64,000 nt of DNA, taken from the NCBI RefSeq assembly GCF_001310085.1, contig NZ_CP012643.1:3850001-3914000 (forward strand), written 5' to 3'. Positions within the stretch are counted from its first letter, which is position 1. The number at the start of each line of letters is the position of its first letter. Below the pieces are notes generated by a model, which saw only the letters and a list, made by a program, of their open reading frames with translations, searched no databases and was not told the origin of the DNA. This stretch comes from Rufibacter tibetensis (GTDB taxonomy: Bacteria; Bacteroidota; Bacteroidia; Cytophagales; Hymenobacteraceae). A program made the position numbers and the translations under genes. Positions 56,434 to 64,000 of the stretch are shown here, piece after piece.

Positions 56434-56735
56434 TTACGACTGATATCACCGCCGCTGAACTGAAGCAACGTTTAGCCAATAATGAAACCCCCATCATCCT
56501 TGATGTTCGGGAGCCCTGGGAGCACGAAGAGCAGAATATTGCCAGTGCCAAGCTGATTCCTTTAGGAGCCTTGCCTGAGCGCTTACATGAATTGGAAGAG
56601 TATAAAGACCAGGAAATTCTGGTGCACTGCCGCTCTGGAAAGCGTTCTGCTACTGCGCAGGCCATTATGCAACAGCAGGGGTTTACCAACGTGCGTAATG
56701 TGTTAGGAGGGATGCTGGCCTACAACGAAGCTTAA
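56430..56735 (+). CDS. Rhodanese-like domain protein
   Basis: 101 residues, a single rhodanese domain. The active-site Cys67 lies in VHCRSGKRSA, and ILDVREPWEHEEQNI and VRNVLGGMLAYN are conserved around it. Such single-domain proteins carry persulfide sulfur or act as sulfurtransferases. Its ATG overlaps the previous stop (ATGA at 56430), a sign of coupled translation. It is the last gene of the ddl-PASTA-T9SS operon, with a 21-bp terminator after it. Confidence 0.9.
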   Translation: MITTDITAAELKQRLANNETPIILDVREPWEHEEQNIASAKLIPLGALPERLHELEEYKDQEILVHCRSGKRSATAQAIMQQQGFTNVRNVLGGMLAYNEA

Positions 56736-56755
56736 AATTACTCTCCAAATATGGA

Positions 56756-56806
56756 TCCCCGTTTCAGGCTTGGTTTCTAAAAACCAAGCCTGAAACGGGG
56801 ATTTTT
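56756..56806 (+). terminator. Terminator after the rhodanese gene
   Basis: 21-bp perfect arms at 56756-56776 and 56781-56801 with a 4-nt loop, followed by T5. Confidence 0.92.
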
Positions 56807-56976
56807 GTTAAGCGGTATTTTGAAATTCAGTGGCTAGGAGGAAGTTTGACTTGATCAGTTGTTCCTCCTCCTTATTTTTTAGTGTTTATGTTTTAAGCCT
56901 GTTTTCTAAAAAGGGCGCCTGAAATCCATTTATGCTTTGAAATGGTGTAAGTTGAAGCAACAGCAAGTAAGCAGGC

Positions 56977-58101
56977 TTAATCCACAATAAAAGGAGCGGG
57001 GCTGAAGCAAAGGATAAAGACCACCAACGCAAACCAACCCAGTATGATCCTGCCTCTGCTCAGCGGTTCTTCATTAGGGCTAGGCGGATGAAAAACCCCC
57101 AAAGCTCTGGATAAGACCAGCCCAAACACCAGCCACCCGTTATAGCCTTGCACCTCTGGCCAGATGACCTGTACCAGTAATTGAGTGCCAAATACCCCAG
57201 TGGCCAGCAACAGTCCCTGCTTTGGCTCCGGGAACAAAGGCCGGAAGACAATGATCAGGTAGAGGGCGTACCCTGCCCATAACCACCAATCTTCTTCCAT
57301 GTTCACCTCTAGAGACAGCAGCCCCAAACCCGCGTAAAAGATAAAAATGGTGTACAGCATAGGCGATAACCTGTTGAACCGTTTGTACCCCATCATGCCG
57401 TACAAAATGTGTCCGCCATCTAACTGGCCAATGGGCAGCAGGTTCAAGGCAGTGAAGAAAAGAGACAGGAATCCCGCAAACAGGAAAGGGTAGTGGGTGA
57501 TCTCGTACCGGCTGGGTAGTAAGGCCGGGTCTGCTACCAGTTTCTCGAAAAGCAGAAAGAGCAGATTCTTTCCTATGGCAAGGTCATCGGCTCTGAAGTA
57601 GACGTGCGCAGCATAGTTTGCCCCCCAGACCCGGTACTCAGGATGGATTTCAAACAGGTACTCCAGCGGCGGAAGATGGGTGAACCCATACCCCAGTAAG
57701 CCCAACGCTACTACAAACCCTGCAAGCGGACCCGCAATACCTATGTCAAAGAACTCCTTCCGGGAGAAGATGCGTTCTTTGATTCTAATGAATGCTCCCA
57801 TTGTGCCAATCCCAAAGGTAACCCCCAACCAGATGGGGATGTAGTAGGGCAGGGTTACCCGTACCCGGTAAAATCGGGCAGTAAAGTAGTGGCCAAACTC
57901 ATGCGCCGTCAGGAAGCCCAGGAAAGAGGCCGAAAACAGCAGCCCCCCCATTATCTCTTCCTGAGTAATAGCCGGTGGCCAGATGAATCCCTCCAGTCCG
58001 TAAAAGAACGACTTCCCGTAGCGCCACTCTGCTCCCGCAAAAGTTGTGGTTACCAGCGTGAGCAGAAAAAGCAGGAGGTGCAGGGGCAGTTTATGCCTCA
58101 T
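56977..58101 (-). CDS. Site-2 protease family (M50) zinc metalloprotease
   Basis: 374 residues with about eight membrane segments. The metal site is HEFGH (67-71) in LTAHEFGHYFTARFYRV, and the third ligand lies in LLPIGQLDGGHILYG. These enzymes cut substrates within the membrane, often releasing anti-sigma or signalling proteins. Here no PDZ domain is visible, so it is closer to the short membrane type. Its start overlaps the HAD gene by 11 bases (58091-58101), so the two are translated from one message. Confidence 0.92.
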   Translation of the reverse strand: MRHKLPLHLLLFLLTLVTTTFAGAEWRYGKSFFYGLEGFIWPPAITQEEIMGGLLFSASFLGFLTAHEFGHYFTARFYRVRVTLPYYIPIWLGVTFGIGTMGAFIRIKERIFSRKEFFDIGIAGPLAGFVVALGLLGYGFTHLPPLEYLFEIHPEYRVWGANYAAHVYFRADDLAIGKNLLFLLFEKLVADPALLPSRYEITHYPFLFAGFLSLFFTALNLLPIGQLDGGHILYGMMGYKRFNRLSPMLYTIFIFYAGLGLLSLEVNMEEDWWLWAGYALYLIIVFRPLFPEPKQGLLLATGVFGTQLLVQVIWPEVQGYNGWLVFGLVLSRALGVFHPPSPNEEPLSRGRIILGWFALVVFILCFSPAPFIVD

Positions 58102-58735
58102 CCTCTACCAGCGCCTCCTTCAGCACTTGGTTAATGGTTAGGGGAGGGGTTAAGTGAATGGTTTGCAACCCTACGGTTTTAGCCCCTTCAATATGCTGGA
58201 TGCTGTCATCGATGAACAGGGTCTCTTCGCGGTTTAATCCGTTTTCTTCTAAAATGTGCTCAAAAACCTCGCCGCCTGGTTTGCGCTTTCTTACCAAATG
58301 AGAGTAGTAGGTTTTCTCAAACAGGCTGTCCAGACTTGGCATGCCATGGGCGTCTGACACAATCTTGTTGAAAGCCAGCATGTGAATGGCATTGGTGTTG
58401 CTCAGCAAAAACAAGCGGTATTTTTTAGACAAGGAGCGCAGCAGCTCTATTCTCTCGGCGGGGATGTCCAAAAGCATGGTATTCCAGGACACATCTATTT
58501 GTTCATCGGTAGCTGTGATGCCGTACTCCTTCCTTAGGCCATCCCGGAATTCTGCCGAGGAGATGTCGCCACGTTCATACAAGTCAAAGAGTTCAGACTG
58601 AGCTTTTTGGCTAAAGTCTACTTCGGTTTGGGTGTTGGCAAAGGCACGGAGCGCGTCTGTGCTCTTGGCGTAGTCAATGTTGATGATGACACCGCCCAGG
58701 TCAAATATGATATTCTTAACAGAAGAAAAGTCCAC
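58091..58735 (-). CDS. HAD family phosphatase (YihX-like)
   Basis: 214 residues, HAD subfamily IA. Motif I is IIFDLGGVIINID (Asp nucleophile), motif II LFLLSNTNAIHM, motif III Lys within RKRKPGGEVFEHIL, and motif IV ETLFIDDSIQHIEGAK. A helical cap lies between motifs I and II. Substrates are small phosphorylated metabolites, not identifiable here. It is the first gene of a two-gene unit with the overlapping site-2 protease. Confidence 0.9.
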   Translation of the reverse strand: MDFSSVKNIIFDLGGVIINIDYAKSTDALRAFANTQTEVDFSQKAQSELFDLYERGDISSAEFRDGLRKEYGITATDEQIDVSWNTMLLDIPAERIELLRSLSKKYRLFLLSNTNAIHMLAFNKIVSDAHGMPSLDSLFEKTYYSHLVRKRKPGGEVFEHILEENGLNREETLFIDDSIQHIEGAKTVGLQTIHLTPPLTINQVLKEALVEDEA

Positions 58736-58809
58736 GATTAAAGAGTGTTTTGTTTTGCGTTTTAAAACACAAATTTGTAGAATTGCACTCCCAAATCAAA
58801 GATTTAGCC

Positions 58810-58883
58810 GGGCCTATAGCTCATTCGGTTAGAGCAACTGACTCATAATCAGTAGGTGCTTGGTTCGATTCCAAGTGGGCCCA
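58810..58883 (+). tRNA. tRNA with CAT anticodon (Ile2 or Met)
   Basis: Cloverleaf with acceptor GGGCCTA/TGGGCCC (one T-G pair), anticodon stem ACTGA/TCAGT with loop CTCATAA (anticodon CAT), and T-arm CTTGG/CCAAG; discriminator A, CCA not encoded. The pairs C4-G69 and C5-G68 are determinants for TilS lysidine modification in E. coli, which favours tRNA-Ile2. Elongator tRNA-Met also reads CAT and cannot be excluded. Initiator tRNA is excluded because the first pair is G-C. Confidence 0.93.
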
Positions 58884-58893
58884 CTTTATAATC

Positions 58894-58930
58894 AGCCACT
58901 TACGAGGTAAAACTTGTAAGTGGCTTTTTT
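58894..58930 (+). terminator. Terminator after the CAT tRNA
   Basis: AGCCACTTAC (58894-58903) pairs with GTAAGTGGCT (58916-58925), followed by T6. Confidence 0.92.
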
Positions 58931-58931
58931 G

Positions 58932-58953
58932 TTTGCACACAATTTGCACACAA
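58932..58953. repeat. Tandem direct repeat TTTGCACACAA x2
   Basis: Two exact 11-base copies at 58932-58942 and 58943-58953, directly after the tRNA terminator. Short direct repeats here are often integrase arm sites or relics of an island end; no integrase is present. Confidence 0.7.
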
Positions 58954-59025
58954 TTTATGTTTTTCTATCTCTGATATTAAACTATGCTTGGGCGTGATTT
59001 TCAGAGAAGTAATGGAAGTTCAATC

Positions 59026-59237
59026 CATTCTTTATCACCCAAGATCAATTGAAATCAGAGCGGCGGCGGGGCCAACTACTAGTCCACCACTTTCTATACC
59101 ACTAAGGTGCGATTGAAATATGTTTTCGCACCTGTTCAGGCAGAGAAACCACCTTTCTATACCACTAAGGTGCGATTGAAATGTGCTGGAACCCACCCAC
59201 CCCACCGTGGGCGTGGTGCTTTCTATACCACTAAGGT
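59026..59237 (+). CRISPR. Decayed orphan CRISPR array
   Basis: Two intact 30-base repeats (59090-59119, 59153-59182) start CTTTCTATACCACTAAGG and end TGCGATTGAAAT. The ATTGAAAT end is typical of the 3' handle of many type I-B/III repeats. An upstream degenerate repeat (59026-59055) matches 21 of 30, and a truncated one (59219-59237) keeps the first 19 bases. Spacers are 34, 33 and 36 bases. No leader-like region or cas gene is visible. A 15-base match to the repeat's first half also lies beyond the IS element at 62184. Confidence 0.88.
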
Positions 59238-59998
59238 TACAAAGTCCCCTAGTACTCTTAAGTGCCTGATTCCCGCTGATTGTTCCTGCCGGTAAAAGGG
59301 AGAGGACGGCCATTCTCAAGAGAAGTTTGCTATGGTTCTTAGTATGAACCAATTCTTGCTCTCCCACGCGTACTATTACTTAGTACCTGTAGGAAAACAC
59401 ACTTAAAGCGGTAGGGGATTGATGCCTATGGATTGAGGTGAAAGGGCATTACCAAAGAGCAAGTGGGCGCTTCCTTTTTTTATGTATCAACTTTGCACGG
59501 ATTTGCATGGTAATGATTCTGTCATTGACTGAACCATTGCTGTTTTGAGGGGATTCTAATCCCTTGTGTTTTCTTTTTGCTAGAATAGGGGGGAAACATA
59601 GGCATGGTGAGGTCTGGAAAAAATTTACAAAAAAATTTTCAAAGGCACCTGCCTCATTTCCTATCAATATTAAGAAGGGGGATAAGCAACTGGTAAATAA
59701 AAAGGGACTGACGGGCGCCTTTCAAGGGGAGAAGCGGCCATGTCAGTCCTTTTTATTTTTAAACAGCCAAAGGAGGCTGAAGCTCGATGAACTTGGCAAG
59801 GGGGCCTAGCTGCTGCCTGATTTGGCCTCCAGAGCCCGCCTTACCTGCTGGAGCCGGTCAATGTAGGGCAAAAAACCATTCTTGCCGAAGTTCGCCATAG
59901 CGAAGGATAAGTGGGAGGACACAAACAAGCGGAGGTCACTGATGACCCCCAGGTCTGGTATAGCCATGGGAATGCCTTTCTTATAAATTTCATTTAAA
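59238..59998. other. Non-coding stretch between CRISPR relic and IS element
   Basis: No well-supported gene. It contains a hairpin with 13-bp arms near 59699-59755 (one mismatch, T4-5 after it). A minus-strand frame of 70 codons at 59806-60018 (IPMAIPDLGVISDLRLFVSS) is open but unrecognised, and is cut near its start by the IS element. Confidence 0.45.
59806..59998 (-). pseudogene. Unknown frame interrupted by the IS element
   Basis: Minus-strand frame ending LQQVRRALEAKSGSS. If the IS and one target copy are removed, the frame stays open upstream through NPISDRLNEI for about 20 further codons (61665 onward) before a stop. It contains no signature that I know. It may be a disrupted gene, or a chance frame. 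Confidence 0.3.
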
Positions 59999-60004
59999 CG
60001 ATCG

Positions 60005-61664
60005 TGGCTGTTGCACAACTCATCATTAGGCGGAGATTAACGCGGACTGCACTTCCAATTACCTGGAGGATTTTGTATCTTAAGGTATGCAAGGGAGAAA
60101 AGACTATACCGAAAAACTCTTCACCAGTTTCCAGTTGTCGAGCCGCATCCCCAGGGAGAACTTCTACCGGCGTCTGAAGGAAACGCTTGACCTGGGGTTC
60201 CTTTACCGGGACACCAAAACCCTTTACGGCAGAACCGGCAACCCCTCCATCGACCCAGTAGTCTTCTTCAAGCTCATGCTCACCGGCTACCTGGAGAACA
60301 TCACCTCCGACCGGAAACTGGTCGAGCACTGCTCCATGCGGATGGACATCCTCTACTTCCTGGGCTACGACATCGACGAGGAGTTGCCCTGGCACTCCAC
60401 GCTCTCCCGGACTCGCCAACTCTACCCCGAGGCCCTATTCGAGTCGTTGTTTGAAAAGGTCTTCTGCCTGTGCGCCGACAGGGGCATGGTGGCTGGCCAT
60501 ACCCAAGCCATAGACTCGGCCCCGATCAAGGCCAACGCCTCGATGGAGAGCCTGCTTGTCAAACAGCCGAAGGAGTCCGTGCGGATGCACCTAGCCGGGG
60601 TCAGAAGGGAAAACGGCGAAGAGGGCAAACAGCAGGGGGTCATCTCCGCCTCGGAGCATCAGCTCAAGAAGCTGGAGAAATATCAGCAGAAGCTAAAGGG
60701 GGCCGTCGGTTCGCCGGGTGCAAGCCACGGTAAGGCACGCCTGGTGAGCAATATGACACACTACAGTCCCACGGACCCGGACGCCCGCATCTCCGTCAAG
60801 CCCGGCAAGGCCCGGAAGCTCAACTACCACTGCAGCCTGGCCGTGGACACGGCGCAGGGCGTGATCAGCCATGTGCAGGCGGACTTCGCCGACGGCAGGG
60901 ACAGCCAGCACCTGCCCGGCATCGTAGGGAAGCTGCAGCAGAGGCTGAAAGACCATCAACTTCCCATGCAGGACCTTGTGGCCGACGCGGGCTACTCCAA
61001 CGGGGCCAACTACGCTTTGCTGGAGCAGCGGGGTATCACCGGCTGGATACCGGTGTTCGGCAAATACAAGCCCGAGATAGAAGGGTTCCCCTACGACGAG
61101 CAGGCGGATTGCTTCACCTGCCCGGCAGGAAAGGCCCTGCCCTTTAAGAGTTACGACACCACTGCGGACGGCGGCCTGGTGAAGGTCTACCTGGCCCGTT
61201 ACCAGGACTGCAAAAATTGCCCCCTCAAGTCTTCCTGCGCCCCCAAGAGCCCCTGCCGCCAGATCCGCCGAACCGCTTACGACAAGGAGTACCGCAGGGC
61301 ATTGCAGCGGCAGGAAAGTACCCGGGGCAGGCGCATGAAGGGACTCCGGCAAAGCACTGTGGAGCCGGTCTTCGGGACCTTGGTCCATCACTATGGGATG
61401 AGGAAGGTAGGCGTGCGGGGAAAAGCAGGGGCCCGCAAGGTGATGCTCATGGCTGCTGTCGCCTTCAACCTGAAGAAGTACCTGAAGTTCAACTCCGTCA
61501 AGGCAGAAGGCCAGGCAATGGCGCTGCAAAAGGAGCATTATCGGGCTTTCCTAAGCTATTCTTTCACCTCTGGGGCGCTCTTCCTGAACTGAGAGTCAAC
61601 CCGGAAGCACGGATTCGGATTTTACCTTAGAAATGGACGATTGCACAGGGTTGTGCAACAGCCA
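60005..61664 (+). mobile_element. IS1182-family insertion sequence
   Basis: A 1660-bp element bounded by perfect 15-bp inverted repeats TGGCTGTTGCACAAC (60005-60019) and GTTGTGCAACAGCCA (61650-61664). It is flanked by a direct repeat CGATCG (59999-60004 and 61665-61670), itself a palindrome, as expected for the preferred target of this type of element. It has one transposase gene and no passenger genes. Intact ends, target duplication and gene suggest a recent, possibly active copy. Confidence 0.93.
60087..61592 (+). CDS. IS1182 family transposase
   Basis: 501 residues, complete. The N-terminal DUF772 region has RIPRENFYRRLKETLDLGFL and NPSIDPVVFFKLMLTGYLEN. The DDE catalytic core has GHTQAIDSAPIKANASMESL (first Asp), DLVADAGYSNGANYALLEQR (second Asp), and RRMKGLRQSTVEPVFGTLVH, which carries the final Glu. 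A zinc-type Cys group, FTCPAGKALPF with CKNCPLKSSC, lies before it. It cuts and pastes the element at the palindromic target. Composition is more GC-rich than in the neighbouring DNA. Confidence 0.96.
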   Translation: MQGRKDYTEKLFTSFQLSSRIPRENFYRRLKETLDLGFLYRDTKTLYGRTGNPSIDPVVFFKLMLTGYLENITSDRKLVEHCSMRMDILYFLGYDIDEELPWHSTLSRTRQLYPEALFESLFEKVFCLCADRGMVAGHTQAIDSAPIKANASMESLLVKQPKESVRMHLAGVRRENGEEGKQQGVISASEHQLKKLEKYQQKLKGAVGSPGASHGKARLVSNMTHYSPTDPDARISVKPGKARKLNYHCSLAVDTAQGVISHVQADFADGRDSQHLPGIVGKLQQRLKDHQLPMQDLVADAGYSNGANYALLEQRGITGWIPVFGKYKPEIEGFPYDEQADCFTCPAGKALPFKSYDTTADGGLVKVYLARYQDCKNCPLKSSCAPKSPCRQIRRTAYDKEYRRALQRQESTRGRRMKGLRQSTVEPVFGTLVHHYGMRKVGVRGKAGARKVMLMAAVAFNLKKYLKFNSVKAEGQAMALQKEHYRAFLSYSFTSGALFLN

Positions 61665-61857
61665 CGATCGGATATAGGGTTCGGAGGCAGAGTTCCCGAC
61701 CGGATACGTTGAGTATTCCTATCTTTCAGATATTGTCTACCCTGCAAAGGAAAGGCTTATGCCTATATATCATAGGAGCGGTTATAAGGGAGTCGCTTTC
61801 CTTTCCTTCCGCACTTCTATGGGAACAGAGAACTATGGGGGCCGGGAGGCTGCCCGA

Positions 61858-62139
61858 CTAAGGCCAATCCTCGTTTGCTTTCTTGTTAATTTGCTTGTTG
61901 GTCCAGTGGTAGGGTCCTTCGGAAACAGAAGCAGGCCGCGCGGCAGAAATTCCCTCTATCCCTACAGGGGATGAGCTGCTTTGTGGCCGGGTTAGCACCT
62001 TTGTACCGGCAAGCGGCCTGAAGCTGCTTTCTACAGGAATGGCATAGCAGGTTCTGCGTGCCGTTCCTTTTCTTCCGTTTTTTACTATCTTACTGCTCTG
62101 GCAGTGGGGACAGTTTACTTTGATGAAGACTTCGAACAT
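61858..62139 (-). pseudogene. IS1-family InsA relic, frameshifted
   Basis: The minus-strand frame begins FIKVNCPHCQSSKIVKNGRK, the zinc-ribbon of IS1-type InsA. After a one-base loss in an A-rich run, the next frame reads KRNGTQNLLCHSCRKQL, completing the second Cys pair. No InsB DDE domain follows, so this is an old truncated element. It lies directly next to the IS1182 copy. Confidence 0.75.
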
Positions 62140-62183
62140 TCCATCGTCGCAAACACTCCGCTGCCAGCTTTTACCCTGTCATA

Positions 62184-62198
62184 CTTTCTACACCACTA
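62184..62198 (+). repeat. Degenerate half CRISPR repeat beyond the IS elements
   Basis: CTTTCTACACCACTA matches the first half of the CRISPR repeat at 14 of 15 positions. It lies 2.9 kb from the array, on the far side of the IS element and the InsA relic, and suggests the array once extended further. Confidence 0.45.
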
Positions 62199-62278
62199 CC
62201 AAGGAAGTTAATCCAAAAAGTAAATGAGGACTGTTTTTAGGGTGCTTAACCCTGGTCTACTTCAATCACCAAAACTAT

Positions 62279-64000
62279 TTACTGCTTGATGATCTCTTTG
62301 ACTTCGGTTATTCCTTTTGCCTTAATACGAATGAAGTACATGCCATTGGTTTGATCTTCTAAAGAAATGGTTTGGAGAACCTCCTCGGCCGTTTTCTTGA
62401 GGGTATTGCGCTTGATCACCTTACCGGCCGCATTGATCACTTCCAGGCTTACTTCTCCGGTTATCTGAGAACCTATGGTTACCTGTACTCTGTCAGCAGT
62501 TGGGTTCGGGAACACATTCCAGTTTACAGCAAAAGCATCTGCTTTAACTGCAGCAGACTTTACCAGGTTCATACCGCTGCCAATCTCCAGCCAGTTGATG
62601 TTCCAGCCAGCAGTTAATGCAAACAGCTGCAGGGTCTGGGTGCCAGAAGTTAGAGCCACTGGGGCGCTCACCGCCTGCCAGCTTTGCCAGCCGCCCGTGC
62701 CGGGTACCACCACCGTGGCCAGTACCGCACCATTAGCATTGCGTACCTCAAACCTGCCACCTGTGGAATAGCCAGAAGCCACCCGGAAGTTCATGGTATA
62801 AGTACCCGCTGAAGACACGTTTACTGAGTAGTTCATCCAGTCGTTGGCGTCTATGTGGCCCACGTTCTGGCCGGCTCCTGCGTCTGTGGTGGTTTCTACC
62901 TGCACACCGCTCATGCTTGTGTAACGCTCGGCCTCTATTCTGTTGGAAGTACCTGTAATGGTTGTAGTTCCAATCTCAACAGGGTGCTCAATGTAAGAGG
63001 TAACCTTCAGTCCATTTCCGGCGGCGTTGCCCAGGTTCATGCGATAGGTGAGCTTCTGGCCAGTGGTCCAGCTGTTCTGCAGGGAAAGCAGCCAGGTGGT
63101 GCCGCTTCCAGCAATACCCGTCACGGTGTTGCCTTCCACCTCGTAACCCGCAATCCCCGACTGGATAACAGCCTTGTCATAGGTGATGGAGAGTTGGTTT
63201 CCGCTGGCCATTACTGAGGTGATCTGCGGGGGAGTCGGGTCGTTGAACGGGGAGGAGACATTTTCATTAGCCTCATAGATGTTGATCAATTTGGTAGCCG
63301 CGTTGAAAGAGAAGCTGTCGGCGCCCGTTACGGTAACACTGCTGATAGCCGCAGGGCTGTTTACCAACAAAGACATGTCTCTCAGCTTATTCCTGTCAGA
63401 TACTTTGGACAAGTCCAGGGTTATGGTCAGGGTGTTGCCCGAAAGTGCCTCCGACTTCACCGCATTTTCCTTGGTCTCATAGTACTCAGCAAACTCCTGG
63501 GTACCCGCGATCCATACCTTGTCATTGTTGGAAGGATGGTTCTTAACGTAGTCAATGAACTGCTTGAAGTACTGCGTTTCCGTTGCCCCGCCAGGCCCAT
63601 GGGAGAAAGCGTGCGCCATGATCTTACTTCCGTTGGCCGCAGCGGCGAACATGCCATCCACCCAGGTGTCGGCACTGCCCAGGTCCGCCTGCCACATGCC
63701 GTCCATGTTGAAGCGGGAGACCAATAGGTGGTTGGTGTTCATACTCTTGACGAAAGCACGGTCGTTCCAGTTTACATAGGCGTCGTAGCCGTCACGTGAG
63801 GCGGCCACCCCGAAGGTGCTCCCCACGAACTTATAGCCTTCTTGCATCCAGGAAGAAACAAATCCTTCGTCTGCGGTGGGGATCACGCCAGTCCGGGTTC
63901 TATAGCCGGTATTTTGGAAAATTTCCTTCTCCAGATCCTTTATCTCCTCATAACGGTGGAACCCCCCGTGGGAACGGGTGTGGTTCATCAGATCGAAGCC
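62279..64000 (-). CDS. Secreted NodB-type deacetylase with CBM6 and T9SS tail, partial
   Basis: The frame continues past the window edge, so the N-terminus is missing; 573 residues are visible. It opens with GFDLMNHTRSHGGF, whose HTRSH is the metal-binding motif of NodB-type polysaccharide deacetylases. A wider catalytic-like part runs to about residue 185. Ig-like and Bacterial-Ig strands follow, then a CBM6 (about 350-470; RIEAERYTSMSGVQ and GHIDANDWMNYSVN). A T9SS type A sorting domain ends the protein (NVFPNPTADRVQVTIGSQ). It would act on acetylated surface or plant polysaccharide outside the cell. Confidence 0.85.
   Translation of the reverse strand, partial: GFDLMNHTRSHGGFHRYEEIKDLEKEIFQNTGYRTRTGVIPTADEGFVSSWMQEGYKFVGSTFGVAASRDGYDAYVNWNDRAFVKSMNTNHLLVSRFNMDGMWQADLGSADTWVDGMFAAAANGSKIMAHAFSHGPGGATETQYFKQFIDYVKNHPSNNDKVWIAGTQEFAEYYETKENAVKSEALSGNTLTITLDLSKVSDRNKLRDMSLLVNSPAAISSVTVTGADSFSFNAATKLINIYEANENVSSPFNDPTPPQITSVMASGNQLSITYDKAVIQSGIAGYEVEGNTVTGIAGSGTTWLLSLQNSWTTGQKLTYRMNLGNAAGNGLKVTSYIEHPVEIGTTTITGTSNRIEAERYTSMSGVQVETTTDAGAGQNVGHIDANDWMNYSVNVSSAGTYTMNFRVASGYSTGGRFEVRNANGAVLATVVVPGTGGWQSWQAVSAPVALTSGTQTLQLFALTAGWNINWLEIGSGMNLVKSAAVKADAFAVNWNVFPNPTADRVQVTIGSQITGEVSLEVINAAGKVIKRNTLKKTAEEVLQTISLEDQTNGMYFIRIKAKGITEVKEIIKQ

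Noticed and set aside
59090-59237. The 30-base repeats as simple transposon ends or REP elements
   Set aside because: Regular spacing of 33-36 bases, different spacers and the ATTGAAAT end fit CRISPR much better.
59564-59809. 81-codon plus-strand frame
   Set aside because: It crosses a hairpin and a T-tract, has no recognisable motif and no clear start signal.
61217-61630. 137-codon frame inside the IS1182 transposase region
   Set aside because: It overlaps the transposase in another frame; a shadow of a GC-rich gene.

Overview
The window looks like a chromosomal segment from a member of the Bacteroidota, most likely order Cytophagales (Hymenobacteraceae/Rufibacter-like). That placement is an inference from four things: type 9 secretion (T9SS) C-terminal sorting domains, lipoproteins with acidic residues straight after the lipobox cysteine, DUF5777 and CHRD proteins, and a LytTR two-component pair. 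Base composition of most genes is roughly balanced by eye. One cassette (about 32.6-35.3 kb) and the long intergenic gaps are clearly AT-rich.

Layout. The first 2.65 kb is the 3' part of a 23S rRNA gene, then 5S rRNA and a terminator. Next is a decayed ECF sigma / anti-sigma / beta-barrel locus (3.0-4.6 kb). An operon of CHRD lipoprotein, monohaem cytochrome lipoprotein, YceI protein and DUF5777 barrel follows (4.7-7.1 kb). Then come a PQQ-type sugar dehydrogenase, an aromatic-acid-exporter-like protein, a class C serine hydrolase, a LytS/LytTR pair, a TlpA-like thioredoxin, an AraC regulator and an SRAP (YedK/HMCES) protein. The oxidative pentose-phosphate genes gnd-zwf-pgl lie at 18.7-22.5 kb. 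The 23.6-32.6 kb stretch has a GH43/ricin/T9SS enzyme, several gene relics, a zinc-type alcohol dehydrogenase, a RibD-C-like gene broken by a nonsense codon, a DUF1810 gene and an alpha-glucuronidase-like secreted enzyme. A two-gene AT-rich cassette (AAA ATPase plus unknown protein) ends beside tRNA-Leu(CAA).

From 35.4 to 45.3 kb the genes are mostly housekeeping: hscB, a SAM hydroxide adenosyltransferase, phoH, comEC, an ERF/Rad52-like annealing protein, recQ and pgk. A CE15 glucuronoyl esterase with T9SS tail follows, preceded by two identical LacI-type operator cores. At 51-56.7 kb an operon holds a tandem D-Ala-D-Ala ligase fusion, a PASTA protein, a T9SS protein and a rhodanese. A site-2 protease and a HAD phosphatase overlap on the other strand. 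After a CAT-anticodon tRNA lies a mobile-element graveyard: a decayed CRISPR array without cas genes, an intact IS1182-family element with target duplication, and an IS1 insA relic. The window ends inside a NodB-type deacetylase with CBM6 and T9SS domains.

Functional themes. One is secreted breakdown of plant polysaccharide (GH43, CE15, alpha-glucuronidase-like, deacetylase/CBM6). The others are envelope redox and lipid-binding proteins, and central carbon metabolism. The best candidates for undescribed biology are the AT-rich ATPase cassette, the CHRD-cytochrome-YceI-DUF5777 operon and the tandem Ddl fusion, whose two halves have lost different motifs.
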